Origin: Emiliania huxleyi CCMP1516
Lineage: Eukaryota; Haptophyta; Isochrysidales; Noelaerhabdaceae
NCBI RefSeq assembly: GCF_000372725.1
Contig: NW_005199770.1
Coordinates: 224,923-288,922, forward strand
Direction of reading: 5' to 3'
Length of the DNA: 64,000 bases
Part shown: positions 19,191 through 30,286 of the stretch, piece after piece
How the letters are laid out: the number at the start of each line of letters is the position of its first letter
Position numbering within the stretch: position 1 is the stretch's first letter
The notes under the pieces: model-generated
The model's input: the letters and a program-made list of their open reading frames with translations, nothing else
Database searches by the model: none
What the model was told of the DNA's origin: nothing
Translations under genes and position numbers: made by a program

Positions 19191-22099
19191 CTAAGAATAA
19201 GAAGAGTAATAATAAGAATCAGATTGTCGTGTGCTGCTTGTGCTGCCGTTTAAAGCCGCTTCCGCCACCGCTGGCACCACCCAGCCTGTGCCGCGCGACC
19301 TCCCGGGCGCCGCCTTTGCCGTAAGCGGCTTTCCCGCCTGCGGCGCGCTGCACGCGTCATTCTTGGCGCCGACTTTGACGACCACCGTGTTGCCGGTGTC
19401 GACCTGTCGCAAGCAAGGCGCGCCCTTGAGGGTGGCGACCAGCTGCGCGCCGTTGAGCTCGAAGCCGGCGCAGCGCTCGCCATGCGCCTCGCAAATGGCG
19501 ACGGCGGCCGCCGCACAGACCCGGCACACCGCTGCCGCCTCCTTGCGCTGCGCCTTGGAGCTCGCATTGGAGAGTGCGGCGAGGTCAAGGCCCTCGGGGC
19601 AGCCGTAGTCGTGCCCGCGCACCGCGCTCGAGGCGGCGACCCGCCACCTGGGCTTGCCGCTGCGCCGCTCGTCGTCGTAGCGCGCGCCGCCGCAGCTGCG
19701 GTAAGCGGGCGGCAGCAGCAGCGTGGCGGGGTCGTAGCTCGCCATCAGCGGCGGCGGCGTCGCGTCCGGCGCGAGCGGTGCCCACGCCGCGATGAGAGGC
19801 CAGTGGTCCGACGGCGGCTCCCCTCCCGGCGCCGCCCGCAGCACCTGCGCCGCGAGCGGCCGCATGCGGCGCGCCTGCGACGCGCGACCGGGGCCGCCGT
19901 GAGAGCGCGGTGTAGCTGCGTGGGAGTGCACGGTGCGCGGGTTGTGCGGCGACGCGCCATTGCGAAGTCGAGCACGACGTGCGGGTACATGAGGTCCCAC
20001 GTGGCGAGCGGGTGAGCGGGGAAGGTTGGCTCGGGCGTGACGCCGAGCGCGGTGAAGGCGTCGACGTACCTGACCGGGGCGGCGAGGGCGGCGGCGGGGA
20101 TGGCGGCGGCGGTGAGGGGGGTGGAGGCGGCGACGTGGCGGAGGCTGCAGAGGCGCGGGGCGCACCCGGCCGCGCGCAGGTGCCAGCGGGGCAGGTGCGG
20201 GTCGTTGAAGTCGCCCATCAGCAGGACGGGCTCCGCGCGCCCGCCGCCGAGCTCTCTCACGACGCGCAGCAGAGCGCGCGTCTGCCCGACCCGGGGGCTG
20301 CGCCCGGACTCGTACTCGACCGGCTCATCCGGATGCAGGAGGTGCCTACTCGGAGGTGTGGAAGCCGTGAGAAGAAAGCGCCGCTCAGCGCGCAAACTTG
20401 CAGGTCCGAGAGGAGGAGTGCAGGCTCCCGACGAGGAGGGTGGGCGGGTCGCCCGGCCCGACGGCGTGCGGCGCAAGGCGTGCCCACGCGAGCGTGCGCC
20501 CGCTCCCGAGCGGCGCCTCGCCCTCGCCCAGCAGCGCGAAAGCCGACGTGCGGAACAGGACCGTCGAGTCTGTCTCGCGCAAGCGCAGCTTTGGCGCGGC
20601 GCCCGCCGGAGGCTTGGCAGCCGCGGGCTTGCTCCTCGCCGGCGGCGGCTTTGCGGCGGAGAGGATCCGCGTGTGCGTCGGCAGTGCCTCCCCCAGAAGG
20701 TGCGCGAGCCCCACCGACTCCTGCACGCACACGATGTCGGCGTCGTACGTCTTTAGCGTCGCGACCAGCGAGCCTGTGGTGGCGCATCACGTGGGTGAGC
20801 AGAGCCGGCAGCCCGCCCCCTGACTTCCGACGCATCTCGCAGCGAGCCTCTCCGGCGGGAGAGCTGGTTCCCTCCCCAAGCGTTGAGGCTCAGAGAGGTG
20901 AGCGCGTAGCTGCCCGCGCCGTGCCACGCCAGCCTGCGTCGCACCGGCGGGCGCTCCTGGGCGCTGCCTCCTCCTCCCACACCCTCTGCACCCCCCACAC
21001 CCTCCGCACCGGGGCCTGCACCGCCACCCGCCCGACGCTCCGCTGCACCCTTCCACCCGCCGCCAAGCTGTTCACAGCTCGCCGAGTCAAACTGCGGGAA
21101 CCGCTCGGCGTCGTAGCAGCGGCCCTGGTGGGAGCAACCGTCGCAAGTGGGCGTGGCACCAGGCACCGCGCCACTTCCACCGCTGCCTCCGCCGCCGCCG
21201 GCGGAAGCGGGCTGCGGCGTTGGCGTTGGCGACGGCATCATCACCGCCGGCGCCGCAACTCCTTCGAGCCGCACGGCGACGAGCAGCGGCCAGTGCGCCC
21301 CCGGCGGCTCCGCCTGCTTGCCAAGCCAGCGCCGACACACCGTCGTGCCGAGAGCGACCGCCCCGCCCCCCAGAACGACACTCGCCGACTGGTGGGGCGG
21401 TGGCCAGCTGGAGTCTGCTGGGCTGGTTGCCTCCGCCGGAGCGCCAAGCGCCTCGAGACTGTCCTGAAGGTGATAGCGGCGACACATCTCGCGCCACCCG
21501 GTGGGCGTCTCGTCGGCGGAGATGGAGAGCCCGACGACGAGCGGCCCCGCCGCCGCAGCCGCAAACCGCGGGAGGTCGTTGCTTCTCCCAGCGCCGATGG
21601 CAGCCCGCGCCTTGCAGGCTCCACTCGAGGCGATGCGGGCGAGGCCCGCGGCCGGCTCTCGGGCCGAGGGAGCCTCGACGAACAGCGAGCGGCGCGCCCA
21701 CAGAGACGGCACGCCGGCCGCTCCACTGCCAACGAGCAGCCGTCCGTGGTGCGGAAGAGCTGCGTGCACCGCAGACGAGAGGTTGCCCACCCGATCGTCA
21801 CCGTCCGGCGCGGCGACCAGATCGGGGTCAGCATCGGACAGCAGTTGCTGCAGCGCCGCTCTCCGAATGCGGCCGAGCGGGACAACCGCAACAGTGAGCG
21901 CAAGAGTGCAAGGCAAGCCGTCAGGCGAGCCACCGTCAGGCGAGCCACCGAGCAAAGCCGGAGCACGCGAACGCCACAGCGGACGGTGCATGTTGGGCAC
22001 CAGGGAGAGAAGCAGGATGACCAGAAGCAGCGGGACGTGCCACCATGAGCACCTTTGCTTGATCATCGTATCACTTGGCGCAGAAAAGCTGGCGTGCAC
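19191..22099 (-). CDS. Endonuclease/exonuclease/phosphatase (EEP) family protein with a degenerate second EEP-like domain
   Basis: 901 residues in four exons: 22099-20848, 20773-20392, 20345-19958, 19874-19191; the phases agree throughout. The N-terminus has a hydrophobic signal/anchor (WWHVPLLLVILLLSLVP). Residues about 60-300 look like a degenerate EEP fold ending AHWPLLVAVRLEG. The active C-terminal domain starts LTSLSLNAWGGNQL and contains VCVQES (catalytic Glu), LLMGDFNDPHLPRWH, DLMYPHVVLDFAM and PPSDHWPLIAAW (catalytic Asp-His). A Cys-containing module of about 90 residues and a Ser/Tyr-rich tail follow. The EEP superfamily includes DNases, sphingomyelinases and inositol phosphatases; the substrate is not determinable. 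Introns 20774-20847 and 19875-19957 are GC-AG with direct repeats at their ends. Intron 20346-20391 (46 bp, GC-AG) is the least certain. Confidence 0.75.
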
Positions 22100-22339
22100 A
22101 GCAGGGCGCGGGAGGTGCCAAATGCTGGGACGCTTGTTTGTGTACTGCTCTTCGAAAGAATTCGGGACGACCGATTCTTTCTTCCTTGTGGCAATCGATC
22201 GCTGTCGTGGGATCGCTTGTCATGTGAGAGAGTGGGTTGGGTTCTTGTTATCCGCTTTCTCTCTTTCAACGCCCATCGCGGGGTCCAGTAATATTTGTCC
22301 CGCGCATATGGCTGGCGAGCGAGGGAGCGGACTTGTGCG
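22100..22339. promoter_or_regulatory. Bidirectional intergenic region carrying a dispersed repeat
   Basis: 240 bp between divergent starts. Bases 22198-22260 are a copy of the repeat at 7940-8000, so this promoter interval includes inserted repetitive DNA. Confidence 0.5.
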
Positions 22340-23956
22340 ATGCTCGCCGTTTTGTTCGTCACGGCCCTCACACAGGACAAGCCACTGTCTGCCGTGCTTA
22401 GTGCCGTCGTTCGTATCGAAGTCTCGGCGGTGCGTCCCAATTACGTCCGGCCTTGGCAGACAGAGCCGCTGCAGAGGCGGCGCGGCACGGGCTTCGTGGT
22501 AGAGGGCAGGCGGATCTTGACCAATTTTCACGTCATCGAAGACGCCGTGGATATTCGGCTCTCGCGTAGTGGTGACGCACGCCGCTGGTCTGCCAGGTTG
22601 CTCCAGTCAGGCGCAGATGTGGACCTCGCGATCCTTGGAGTTGACGCCAATGCCGACGAGTTTTTCGCACCCGAAGTCCAACCGATCAAGATAGCGCCGA
22701 CTCTGCCGATGCTCCAGGACCCCGTGCGCGTGCTTGGCTTCCCCGAGGGCGGTCGAACGATCTGCGTCACCGAGGGCATCGTCTCGCGAATAGACGCAAA
22801 AAATTACCGACTGGGCCTCACCGCCAGCCTCTCTCCAGGAGACCATCTGGTGCTACAGATCGACGCGGCCATCAACAGCGGCAACAGCGGCGGTCCCGCA
22901 TTGGCAGCGGACGGCCATCTCGTCGGTGTCGCCTTCCAGGGCCTCGACGCGGCGCAGAGCGTGGGATACGTCATACCTGCGTCGGTGGTGCAAACTTTCC
23001 TGACAAACTGCCTGCACGGGGGAGGGCGATACGCAGGTGTGCAGGAGGTTCCTTTTCGTGTCCAGCGTCTTGAGGCGACCGCTCTCCGCAGCCGCCTCGG
23101 CGTCCCCCCCGGCACGAACGGCGTTGTGGTAACCGCCGTCAGCGACCTTATGGCGGTGACAAATAGCAGCAGCTTGCTAGTGGATGATGTGATCACGTCA
23201 ATTGATGGCACGGAATTGGGAAATGACTACACCGTGCTACTCCGAGCCGGCGAGCGGGTGGGCGCGGACTACCTCATTACCTCCAAGCACATCGGCAGTC
23301 CGACCACGCTGGGACTACTCCGCGACGGGCGTCGCCTAGCCTGGTCGGGCGTGCTCGGGCCGATCCCCCCACCGATCCCCCGCACGCATGGGCTGGACGC
23401 CTCCCCAGAGTGGGTCTTGATCTGCGGGTTTCTCTTCGCGCCCTTGACCGCGCCTCTCGTCGATGCAGTCAGCGTCGAGAACGGCGGCCTCGATTCGCGC
23501 GTGCACGACGTCTACCGTGACGCAGTCGAGCGAAAGCACGGGTTCCGGCGCAGGGATCTCCCGTCGCCCCCAATCGTGCTGCTCGACATATTAACGCACG
23601 AAGTCAACTTTGGCTACCCCTTCGGTGGGTGGCGCGTCTTCAAGTCGTTCAATGGGGCGAACACCAATCAGCAATGGAGTCTGCAACGGCTGTACCAGCG
23701 ATGGCGGCAGGCGAAGCTTTCGGCCAAGCCTTTCGTCGAGCTGCGCTTCACCGACGAGAGTCGCGCAGTCCTCTCCACCAGGGAGTGCGCGGACGCGGAG
23801 CCAGCCATCCTCAGCCGGTATGGCATCCCATCTGTTGCTGCGCCGTCGATCATGGCTCATACAGGCCCGCGTCGGAGATTAGAGGGCTCATCGCAGGCCG
23901 AGGCGCCGGGGCGATGGACACGCCGGCACAGGGCGACGGCTCGAAAGCACGCATAG
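22340..23956 (+). CDS. Deg/HtrA-type serine protease with PDZ domain
   Basis: ATP-independent serine protease of the Deg family. The start gives a short hydrophobic leader (MLAVLFVTALTQDKP), which suggests entry into the secretory/plastid pathway. The trypsin-like domain has the full triad: His64 (NFHVIED), Asp95 (DVDLAIL) and Ser183 (INSGNSGGPAL). A PDZ-like domain follows at about residues 250-345 (NGVVVTAVSDLM, then LLVDDVITSIDGTELGND). The remaining C-terminal region (LDILTHEVNFGYPFGGW) is similar in kind to the second degenerate PDZ of plant Deg2/Deg9 proteins. 538 residues in one exon, without introns unlike most neighbours. The last 50 residues are basic and probably disordered. Confidence 0.9.
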   Translation: MLAVLFVTALTQDKPLSAVLSAVVRIEVSAVRPNYVRPWQTEPLQRRRGTGFVVEGRRILTNFHVIEDAVDIRLSRSGDARRWSARLLQSGADVDLAILGVDANADEFFAPEVQPIKIAPTLPMLQDPVRVLGFPEGGRTICVTEGIVSRIDAKNYRLGLTASLSPGDHLVLQIDAAINSGNSGGPALAADGHLVGVAFQGLDAAQSVGYVIPASVVQTFLTNCLHGGGRYAGVQEVPFRVQRLEATALRSRLGVPPGTNGVVVTAVSDLMAVTNSSSLLVDDVITSIDGTELGNDYTVLLRAGERVGADYLITSKHIGSPTTLGLLRDGRRLAWSGVLGPIPPPIPRTHGLDASPEWVLICGFLFAPLTAPLVDAVSVENGGLDSRVHDVYRDAVERKHGFRRRDLPSPPIVLLDILTHEVNFGYPFGGWRVFKSFNGANTNQQWSLQRLYQRWRQAKLSAKPFVELRFTDESRAVLSTRECADAEPAILSRYGIPSVAAPSIMAHTGPRRRLEGSSQAEAPGRWTRRHRATARKHA

Positions 23957-24103
23957 CCTTGAGACGCAGGTCCGCTCGGAGGGCGCAACGACGCATCAGC
24001 CGCGGTCTCGAGCCCGCGGCGCATAGTATACTGTGAACACGTGTGGCGCACATACAAACGCCAATAGAAAAACTACCACCATATCGAGCCTGCGCGCCAG
24101 CTA

Positions 24104-27100
24104 TCACCCCACAGCATTATTTCCGAGGGCGGCCGAGGTGGGGCTCGACTTTGGGGCGAGCCTGAGCTTCTGCGCAACCTGATGCATCTCTCGCCGCTTC
24201 GCCACGCCTCTCAACCACTCCTTCAGAAACGGTGTCGCGGAGTCGATCTCTGTGTGAGCGATCGGAGCGTACAGCGAGTCGAAGAAGGTGGCCGCGGTGA
24301 GGGGGGGGAGGATAATCGGATCGTTGTCGATGCCGATGCCACCCTGCAACAGCGGGTCCTGAGGGTACAGGATGCAAAAGGCGAGCAGATTCACCTTGTA
24401 ACCAGCCTTCAAGCCCCAGGCCGGGTTGTCAATCGTGGTGAAGGTCCCCCTGAGCAGGTTCGAGCCCTTGTACCTCGACTCCCTCGGCGCCTCCTCCTCT
24501 TTCCCAAACATGCTGTCGAGGATCCCGCGGTCCCCAACGTAGTCCTCGCCCACACCCGTCGAACTTGACGCTGCCTCGCTGTCGTCCGGCACATCAAACA
24601 CCTCGAGGATGGAGTCCTCATCAGCCACGTTAAAGGCCTTCGCCCCAGCCTTTCCCAGCAGCCCCCCTTCTGGCTGGCCCATTTGCTGAAAGAGAGCGAG
24701 ATCAGCCTCCGCTTCTGCCAGCGCCTTCTTCTCGACGTCCGGGACTGCCTTCCCCGTGACCGGATTCGTCAGGGTTTTGAGGCCAGGCTCCTGCACGATG
24801 CAGCAAAAGTTGAAGCAGGAGGAGCCGTCAGGCTTTGCGTACCCCTTCTTGCCGGGCTTCTTTTGCGACGGGCACGCCCAATCTGCGGTCCATCCGCACC
24901 CAGGCTTGCAGGCCGCGCAACCATTCTTGCAGGACGTGTCAACCTCACGCGCGGCGCTCGGTGCCCCGCGCGCGCCAAAGAAGTTAGAAATGTCATTCTG
25001 CGCGGCGGCGCCGAGGCGACCATTGGCGATTCCCGAGATGATCTCGTCCGGGAGCCGGAGTGGGTCGTCCAAGCTGCCGAAGAAATCGGCGATCCCAGTC
25101 GACGTGTAGTAGTTGACCCAGCAGGGGCTGCCATCCAGCTTGCATTCCGAGTCGGCAGTCCGCGGATACTTCTCGGCAAATATCATCGGCGAGGGCACCA
25201 TGGTGAGACCTCCCGGACCCGCAACGACACGCGAGCCGACGGGCTTGCCAGTGTCGCTGAAGAAGGGGCCAAGCCCGTTGAACGTAGGGTTCTTGTCGCC
25301 GTCGTTGACGAGGATGATGTCGAACGACTTGTCGCGGCAGTCGAGGGTCGCGTCGCCCGCCTCGCAGTCTCGAATCATCGTGGCAATCGTCATTGCAAGC
25401 GCCGTGTTCTCGACGTAGACGCCGTCCATCCCGCGGTAGCCGGGGATCCACGAGCGGCTGTCCGGCTCATCGAGCGTCACGGTCTCGTCCTTCGGATAGT
25501 GCAACGACAGGTCGACCCCAAGGTGGTCGAGGCCAAAGGGCATGCAGTCGTCTACAAAGCCGTCCACCTCATTGTTGAGGAAGTCGTCCGTCGTGTCCTC
25601 GCCCGTGGCCCACCGGTAGAACGCAGCGGTCATCGAGCCGTCGCTCGGCTTCATGCCGATGGAATTAGCGAGTTCGATCAGAAAGACGGACCCCTTCATC
25701 ATGGCGCCGTTCTTGTTCTTTGTGGCCTGCAGCGTCCCCCTCAGCGCCTGCTTCATAGCCTTCTTGATGATGTACGGGCAAGTCCCAGCGCCGCCCGCCG
25801 CCGACGACATGGCGGTGAGCTCGTGCAACTTCGTTTCCGCCGGCGTCGGGAAGATGGCAGGGATGATCTCCTCAGGCTTTTCCAGATCGGGCGTCCCCTC
25901 GATGCCCCGCACGGCGCTCCGGGTGCGTTGCTGCATGTCGAGGCTCCCGCAGCAGTACGAATAGCAGGCCGACTGGTCGTCTTCCGCAACCGACCCGAAC
26001 AACTTCCAGAACCACTTTGGTCGCCACACTGTCTTGCCTCCTCCGGTGTGCGCGTCCTCCGGGCACGCGTACCGCATCGTCCAGCTGCAGTCGCACCGGA
26101 ACGGCTTCCTGACCAGGGGAATCTCCGCGCGCGAGTAGGGCCCAGGCTGATAGAGCGGCACGAGGAAGCCGTCGTAGCCCAGCTCCGATGTGCGCGACTT
26201 GGAGACGTGGGCAAAGGGAATCGTCGTCCCCTTCGCCCACCCCTCGGGCATCTCGAGCGAGACTTGCCTCGTGTCGTCGCCCTTGCCGACCCACGAGTCT
26301 GGCGGGAGCGCGAGCTGCTGTACAAGGGCGGCGTCGGGCATCCCGTGTCGCGGCGCCGTGTAGTTGAGCTCGAGATAGTTGGGGATGATGCCGCTGAGCA
26401 TGTCGTTGATGTACACGTGCCAGTCGCTTGCCGGGAAGTTGACCACGTTGAGCAGCTTGGTGATGGCGTGAATATAGCCGGCAAAGAGGCTCACGAGCTG
26501 CCGGTTCTGGCAGCGGTTGTAAACTTCGGTGGCCCCCTTCTTCCCGAAGAGGAGGCCCTTGGCATAAGTGATACCCCAGTCCCTGAATACATCGTCGATA
26601 GGCCTGTACTTGCCGTCCTTGCCCTTGCGAGTCAGGTCCTCGTGAACCTTGAGCGAGTAGGAAAACTGCGCGCGGCGGTGGAAGGGTGAGTGAGGGGTTG
26701 GAGAGGTGGAGTGGCGACGGTGGGACGCGAGTCTCTGTGTGCCTGGGTCGCAAACCACTGGCCTCCAGAGTTGCCGCCCAGGTGCGTCACGGCCTGCCAG
26801 TTCAAGCCCACCTAGCACCGATTGTGGCCGTGCGATTAGGAGGAGAGGTGCGGAAGAACCCGCACGCAAGTGCGGCGCGGTCCTCGTCGAACGCCATGGA
26901 GATGGCACGCGCGTAGGCAAAGCCTGCCGTCATGGTACGAAACCCACCCCCGCTGACTGCCAGTCCAAAGGGCTTCCGCGGACCCGCTGGAGGCATCTGG
27001 TAGGCCTTTTCATGCTCCACCGGCGTCACGACTTGTTGGCCCGTCCTGTGGGCATTTGGGCAGAAGGAGCGTGAGCCGCTGGAGCAGTACGGCAAGGAGG

Positions 27101-27345
27101 GAGAGCGTGCGCACGTGATCAGCGTCCAATACGAATGAAAGTACTTGCGCAGAGTCCCGAGGGACAAATCCACCTGGAACCGCACGTGAGAGACGCGTGC
27201 GCACGAGAGCGCGAGGGCGGCCTGATCCAGCGCGAGTGCAACGCACCCGATCATCGGGCGAACTCTGCCATGGCCATGTGAAGGCAGCGGCGAGGGGTAG
27301 CAGCAGCAGCACACCGAGGAGCCTCAGGCGGCCGCACCCCGCCAT
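24104..27345 (-). CDS. Secreted cPLA2/lysophospholipase-like lipase with Cys-rich modules
   Basis: Signal peptide at the start (CGRLRLLGVLLLLPLAAAF). Family signatures: GLAVSGGGFRTMTAGF (oxyanion glycine loop), THLGGNSGGQWFATQ (nucleophile Ser in G-N-S-G) and IILVNDGDKNPTFNGLGPF (the Asp of the Ser-Asp dyad). Such enzymes cleave fatty acids from phospholipids. Confident exons are 26811-26743 and 26665-24104, separated by a 77-bp GC-AG intron; the upstream exon (to 26868) is joined by a probable 56-bp GC-AG intron. The junction between the signal-peptide exon and about 27045 is unresolved. Two similar Cys-rich modules (CDCSWTMRYACP...SYCCG and CGWTADWACP...NFCC) lie within the catalytic region. 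About 980 residues. The exact substrate is unknown. Confidence 0.7.
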
Positions 27346-27427
27346 CGCCTTTGCTCTCGCCTGGCTTCGAGGCCGACGGACGGGCGGAACGGGAATTAGC
27401 GGTAAAACACCCGGCGCCGTGGGCTGG

Positions 27428-27466
27428 CTCAGTCCCTCGTCTCTCTCCCTCTCTCTCCCCCCCTCT

Positions 27467-27529
<63 letters not shown>

Positions 27530-27538
27530 CGCTCGCTC

Positions 27539-27598
<60 letters not shown>

Positions 27599-27603
27599 TG
27601 TTT
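27428..27603. repeat. (CT)n and (GT)n microsatellite
   Basis: About 150 bp of CT dinucleotide with a few CTCG interruptions, then about 10 GT units. It lies upstream of the lipase signal-peptide exon. Long ORFs read through it on both strands are artefacts. Confidence 0.95.
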
Positions 27604-28105
27604 TGAATGAGTTTTTAGTGAGAGAGAGAGATTTTTGAAGACCAAGTAGTGAGTGAGTGTATGAGTGAGAATTAAATGAATCTGCGGTTGATTTCTTATC
27701 TTGCAGCAATGAGCTCCTGCCGAGGTACGGTCCTGTCGACGAGGGTGGATGTCGGCACCTGTGCGTGCTGTCGATGACGTAGCGTGCGCGTGGCATCAAT
27801 ACCCACACAAGAATGAAGAAAAAGCCGGCGTGGTTTGCCCGCGATAGTGCTAGCACGTGTCCTCGTCCCATCCCTCGTTTGGCGTGTCTGTTTTCTTTCT
27901 TTCTTTTTAGTGCTAGCACGCGCCAGTCCGCACCTGTGTCGAGCCTGCCTGCTGTGTCAGGGAGCATTTCCGAGACACCATATGCGAGTCCTCACGCGCT
28001 GGGGGTGGCGAGTCGGTTGTGCAGTTTTCATGCCGCCGGCACCGGCGTCGGGCCAATTACTTTTTTTCGGATTCCCACGCCTTCGCTGCTCTCGGTGTCC
28101 TGTGG
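27604..28105. other. Intergenic region with a (TTTC)n repeat fragment
   Basis: Between divergent genes. 27860-27912 matches the tail of the dispersed element (GTGTCTGTTTTCTTTCTTTC). No gene recognised. Confidence 0.5.
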
Positions 28106-28432
28106 ATGATCCGCTCGCTGGTTGTCCTGCTGCTGTGCGCGGCGAGCAGCGCGCTCTCTGTCGGGTGCCGAGCGAGCGTGGCCGCCCGCCGGTCTCCCGC
28201 CCCGGCCATGATGGGCAACATGGCGCCCGACGGCCCCTTCACGCCGGTGGTACTCGCCGGCAAGGTCGTGCTAGGCGAGAAGCTGCTCAACAAAGTGCGC
28301 GGCAAGCTCATCACGTACCACGCGCAGGCGATCACCGAGTTTTGCGAAACCTACGGCGTGGCGCGCGAGATGCGCGGGGCCCTCGTCAAGAAGGCCAAGA
28401 TTGTTGGTGGCGACCTCGGCTTCTTGTCTTGA
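28106..28432 (+). CDS. Small signal-peptide protein, probable plastid-targeted, function unknown
   Basis: 108 residues. The hydrophobic leader IRSLVVLLLCAASSALS is followed by an Arg/Ala-rich presequence (CRASVAARRSPAPAMM), as in the two-part targeting of secondary plastids. The mature part of about 70 residues (VVLAGKVVLGEKLLNKVRGK, then LITYHAQAITEFCETYGV) is amphipathic and helical, ending with two Gly before GFLS. I do not recognise a named family. Single exon. The clear leader and balanced codon use make it a likely real gene. Confidence 0.6.
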   Translation: MIRSLVVLLLCAASSALSVGCRASVAARRSPAPAMMGNMAPDGPFTPVVLAGKVVLGEKLLNKVRGKLITYHAQAITEFCETYGVAREMRGALVKKAKIVGGDLGFLS

Positions 28433-28930
28433 GCTGAGCCTCTCAGCTTACAGGCTGCAGACAGCGACGGCCGTCGAGGTTCTATGGGTGCTGGCCCTTT
28501 ATCATTCGATTGCGCGCCGCAGCGTGCCCGTCTTAACTGTTATGCGTTGGCGTTCCCGCCCGCACACACGTTTTGTCGTGTGTGACTGTGTGTTTTTTGC
28601 GGGATCGAACCACGAATGCGCTCTCTCAACACCATCCTCCTACCACTGTAAGTGTAACAACAAGACTCCACATATACGGTGTCCTCACACACGAGCGACA
28701 CGAGATCACTACAAACTCGCTTGCAGCCGTGACAAACCGCACTGGTCGAAGCCGCGAAGCGTCGGACCGTCCCGGATCTCCTCGTCCGGCCGAGGGTCGC
28801 CCCCCCCCCCCCCTCCCTATCCCCGTGCACGACGCGCCGCGTGCGCCTCGGCGAGGTCAGGTGTGAAGCAGATGCCTGACGACCTCTTCCAATCGCGGGG
28901 CGAGGCGGCGCGTCGCTCTCAGACGGTCTC
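28433..28930. other. Intergenic region between convergent genes
   Basis: Contains a C13 tract near 28801-28813. No coding content recognised. Confidence 0.4.
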
Positions 28931-29929
28931 TCAGATGGCGGGCGCGCCGAGGGACTGGGCCTTCATCATGAGGAGGGCGGCGTGCTTGGCGCACGAAGTC
29001 GCGGCGAGCATCAGGCTTCCCTGCATCAGGATGTTGAAGAAGAGGACCAGCGGCAGGGCCGACGACGCGTACTCGAGCACGGCGTCGCAGTTCTCGACGG
29101 CGACCTGGCGCGCGGGAGAGGGCGGGGCGGGTGGAGGGCGGCGGGCGGGCGCGCGGGCGGCGGGCGGTAGTGTGCGTGCGTGTGTGGCTGCTGCCCGCCT
29201 GGTGCAGCCGCCGGGCGGCAGGCATGACGTAGATGGCGTGGAAGCGAGCGTCGGGCTCCGCCTCCTGCGCCGCCGCCCAGGCGGCCTTCTCGGCCTGCGC
29301 CTCCTCGCAGGCGGCAACCATCTCGGGCAGCGCGTCAGGCACGACCGCCACCGACACGATCATCGCCGCCGCCAGCGCGCCCGCCGAGAAGATCGCCGTC
29401 GCGACGGAGAGGGAGTGGGTGAAGCGGGCGGCGTGGGCGGTGCCGAGGGGGGAGCTGCGAGGGGTTTGGGGGGAGGGGTGGGTGGGGCGGGCGCGCGGGA
29501 GGGCGGGCGCGGGGCGAGCGATGCAGGGGGAGTGCCCACCGCTCGGAGTAGAGCAGCACGAGCGCAGACGCGACCAGGCCGAGGAAGCCTAGAGACGGGC
29601 GGAGAGGAGGCCTCCGGCCCCGCAGGCCCGCCAGAACGTGCGCAACACTGGTGGCGGCCAAGCGCGTCATGGGGTCGTGCGCCAGTACGAGGCCGAGATG
29701 GCCCGTGCGCAGTACAGCCCCCCCCCCGCGCCCGCGCACCGTGCAGGGTGAAGACCTGGAAGAGCGAAAGGCAAAAGAGAAGCGTCGCCGCTCCCTTGAG
29801 CGCGTTCGCCTCGTTTGTGAGACCGTTGTTGAGCGCGGCAAGCTCGGGGCTGCCCGCAACCGCGAGCTTCGAGGGCGCTTCGTCGACGATGTTCGCCACA
29901 ACGACAACTTTCTCTCCCTTGGCTTCCAT
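28931..29929 (-). CDS. Four-helix membrane protein, function unknown
   Basis: Four exons (29929-29740, 29588-29540, 29454-29229, 29104-28931), all joined by GT-AG introns, give 212 residues in a consistent frame. Predicted hydrophobic segments are GAATLLFCLSLFQVFTLHGF, LGLVASALVLLYSE, SVATAIFSAGALAAAMIVSV and ALPLVLFFNILMQGSLML. A soluble Glu/Ala-rich stretch lies between helices 3 and 4. The N-terminus (MEAKGEKVVVVANIVDEA) has no signal peptide. The first intron sits inside a helix, and splicing restores an uninterrupted hydrophobic run, which supports the model. No family recognised. It is divergent from the dynamin gene. Confidence 0.65.
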
Positions 29930-30286
29930 CTTTAGCCGGGCGGGCGGGCAGGGGCGAAGGAAGCGCGTTTCTTTTCCTAAAAGGGGGGAAGCGAGTGCTG
30001 CGCAGCAGCCTCGCTGGGCCAGAACGTCGGCCCGCGAGGTGGGGTGCTAGTCTGGGACCCATACGTGGCAGCTCCCTTGCTCCAAGCGCTTGCGCTTCGG
30101 AGGGGGGGGGTCTTCTCTTCTTGCGCTTCGGCAGTAGTGATCTAATCACCCGAATACCACGTTCGGATCGGTCCTCATCGCAAACCTCAGTTCACCTACG
30201 GGAATGTTCGGGAGAGATCTTTTGAGCTACATTCAGAGAGAAAAGATGACTCGCGCCCAAACTCGTGTTGCATACCCGCCCCGCGC
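29930..30286. promoter_or_regulatory. Bidirectional intergenic region
   Basis: 357 bp between divergent starts of the tetraspan and dynamin genes. No defined element is visible apart from a short G tract near 30103. Confidence 0.4.

Noticed and set aside
19979-22048. 689-residue plus-strand ORF
   Set aside because: It is a low-complexity shadow of the EEP gene on the other strand, whose exons carry the catalytic motifs.
24683-26689. 668-residue plus-strand ORF
   Set aside because: Antisense of the lipase main exon; Arg/Val-rich without motifs, while the minus strand carries the lipase signatures.
27197-27638. Ser/Leu-rich ORFs across the CT microsatellite
   Set aside because: Simple translation of a dinucleotide repeat.
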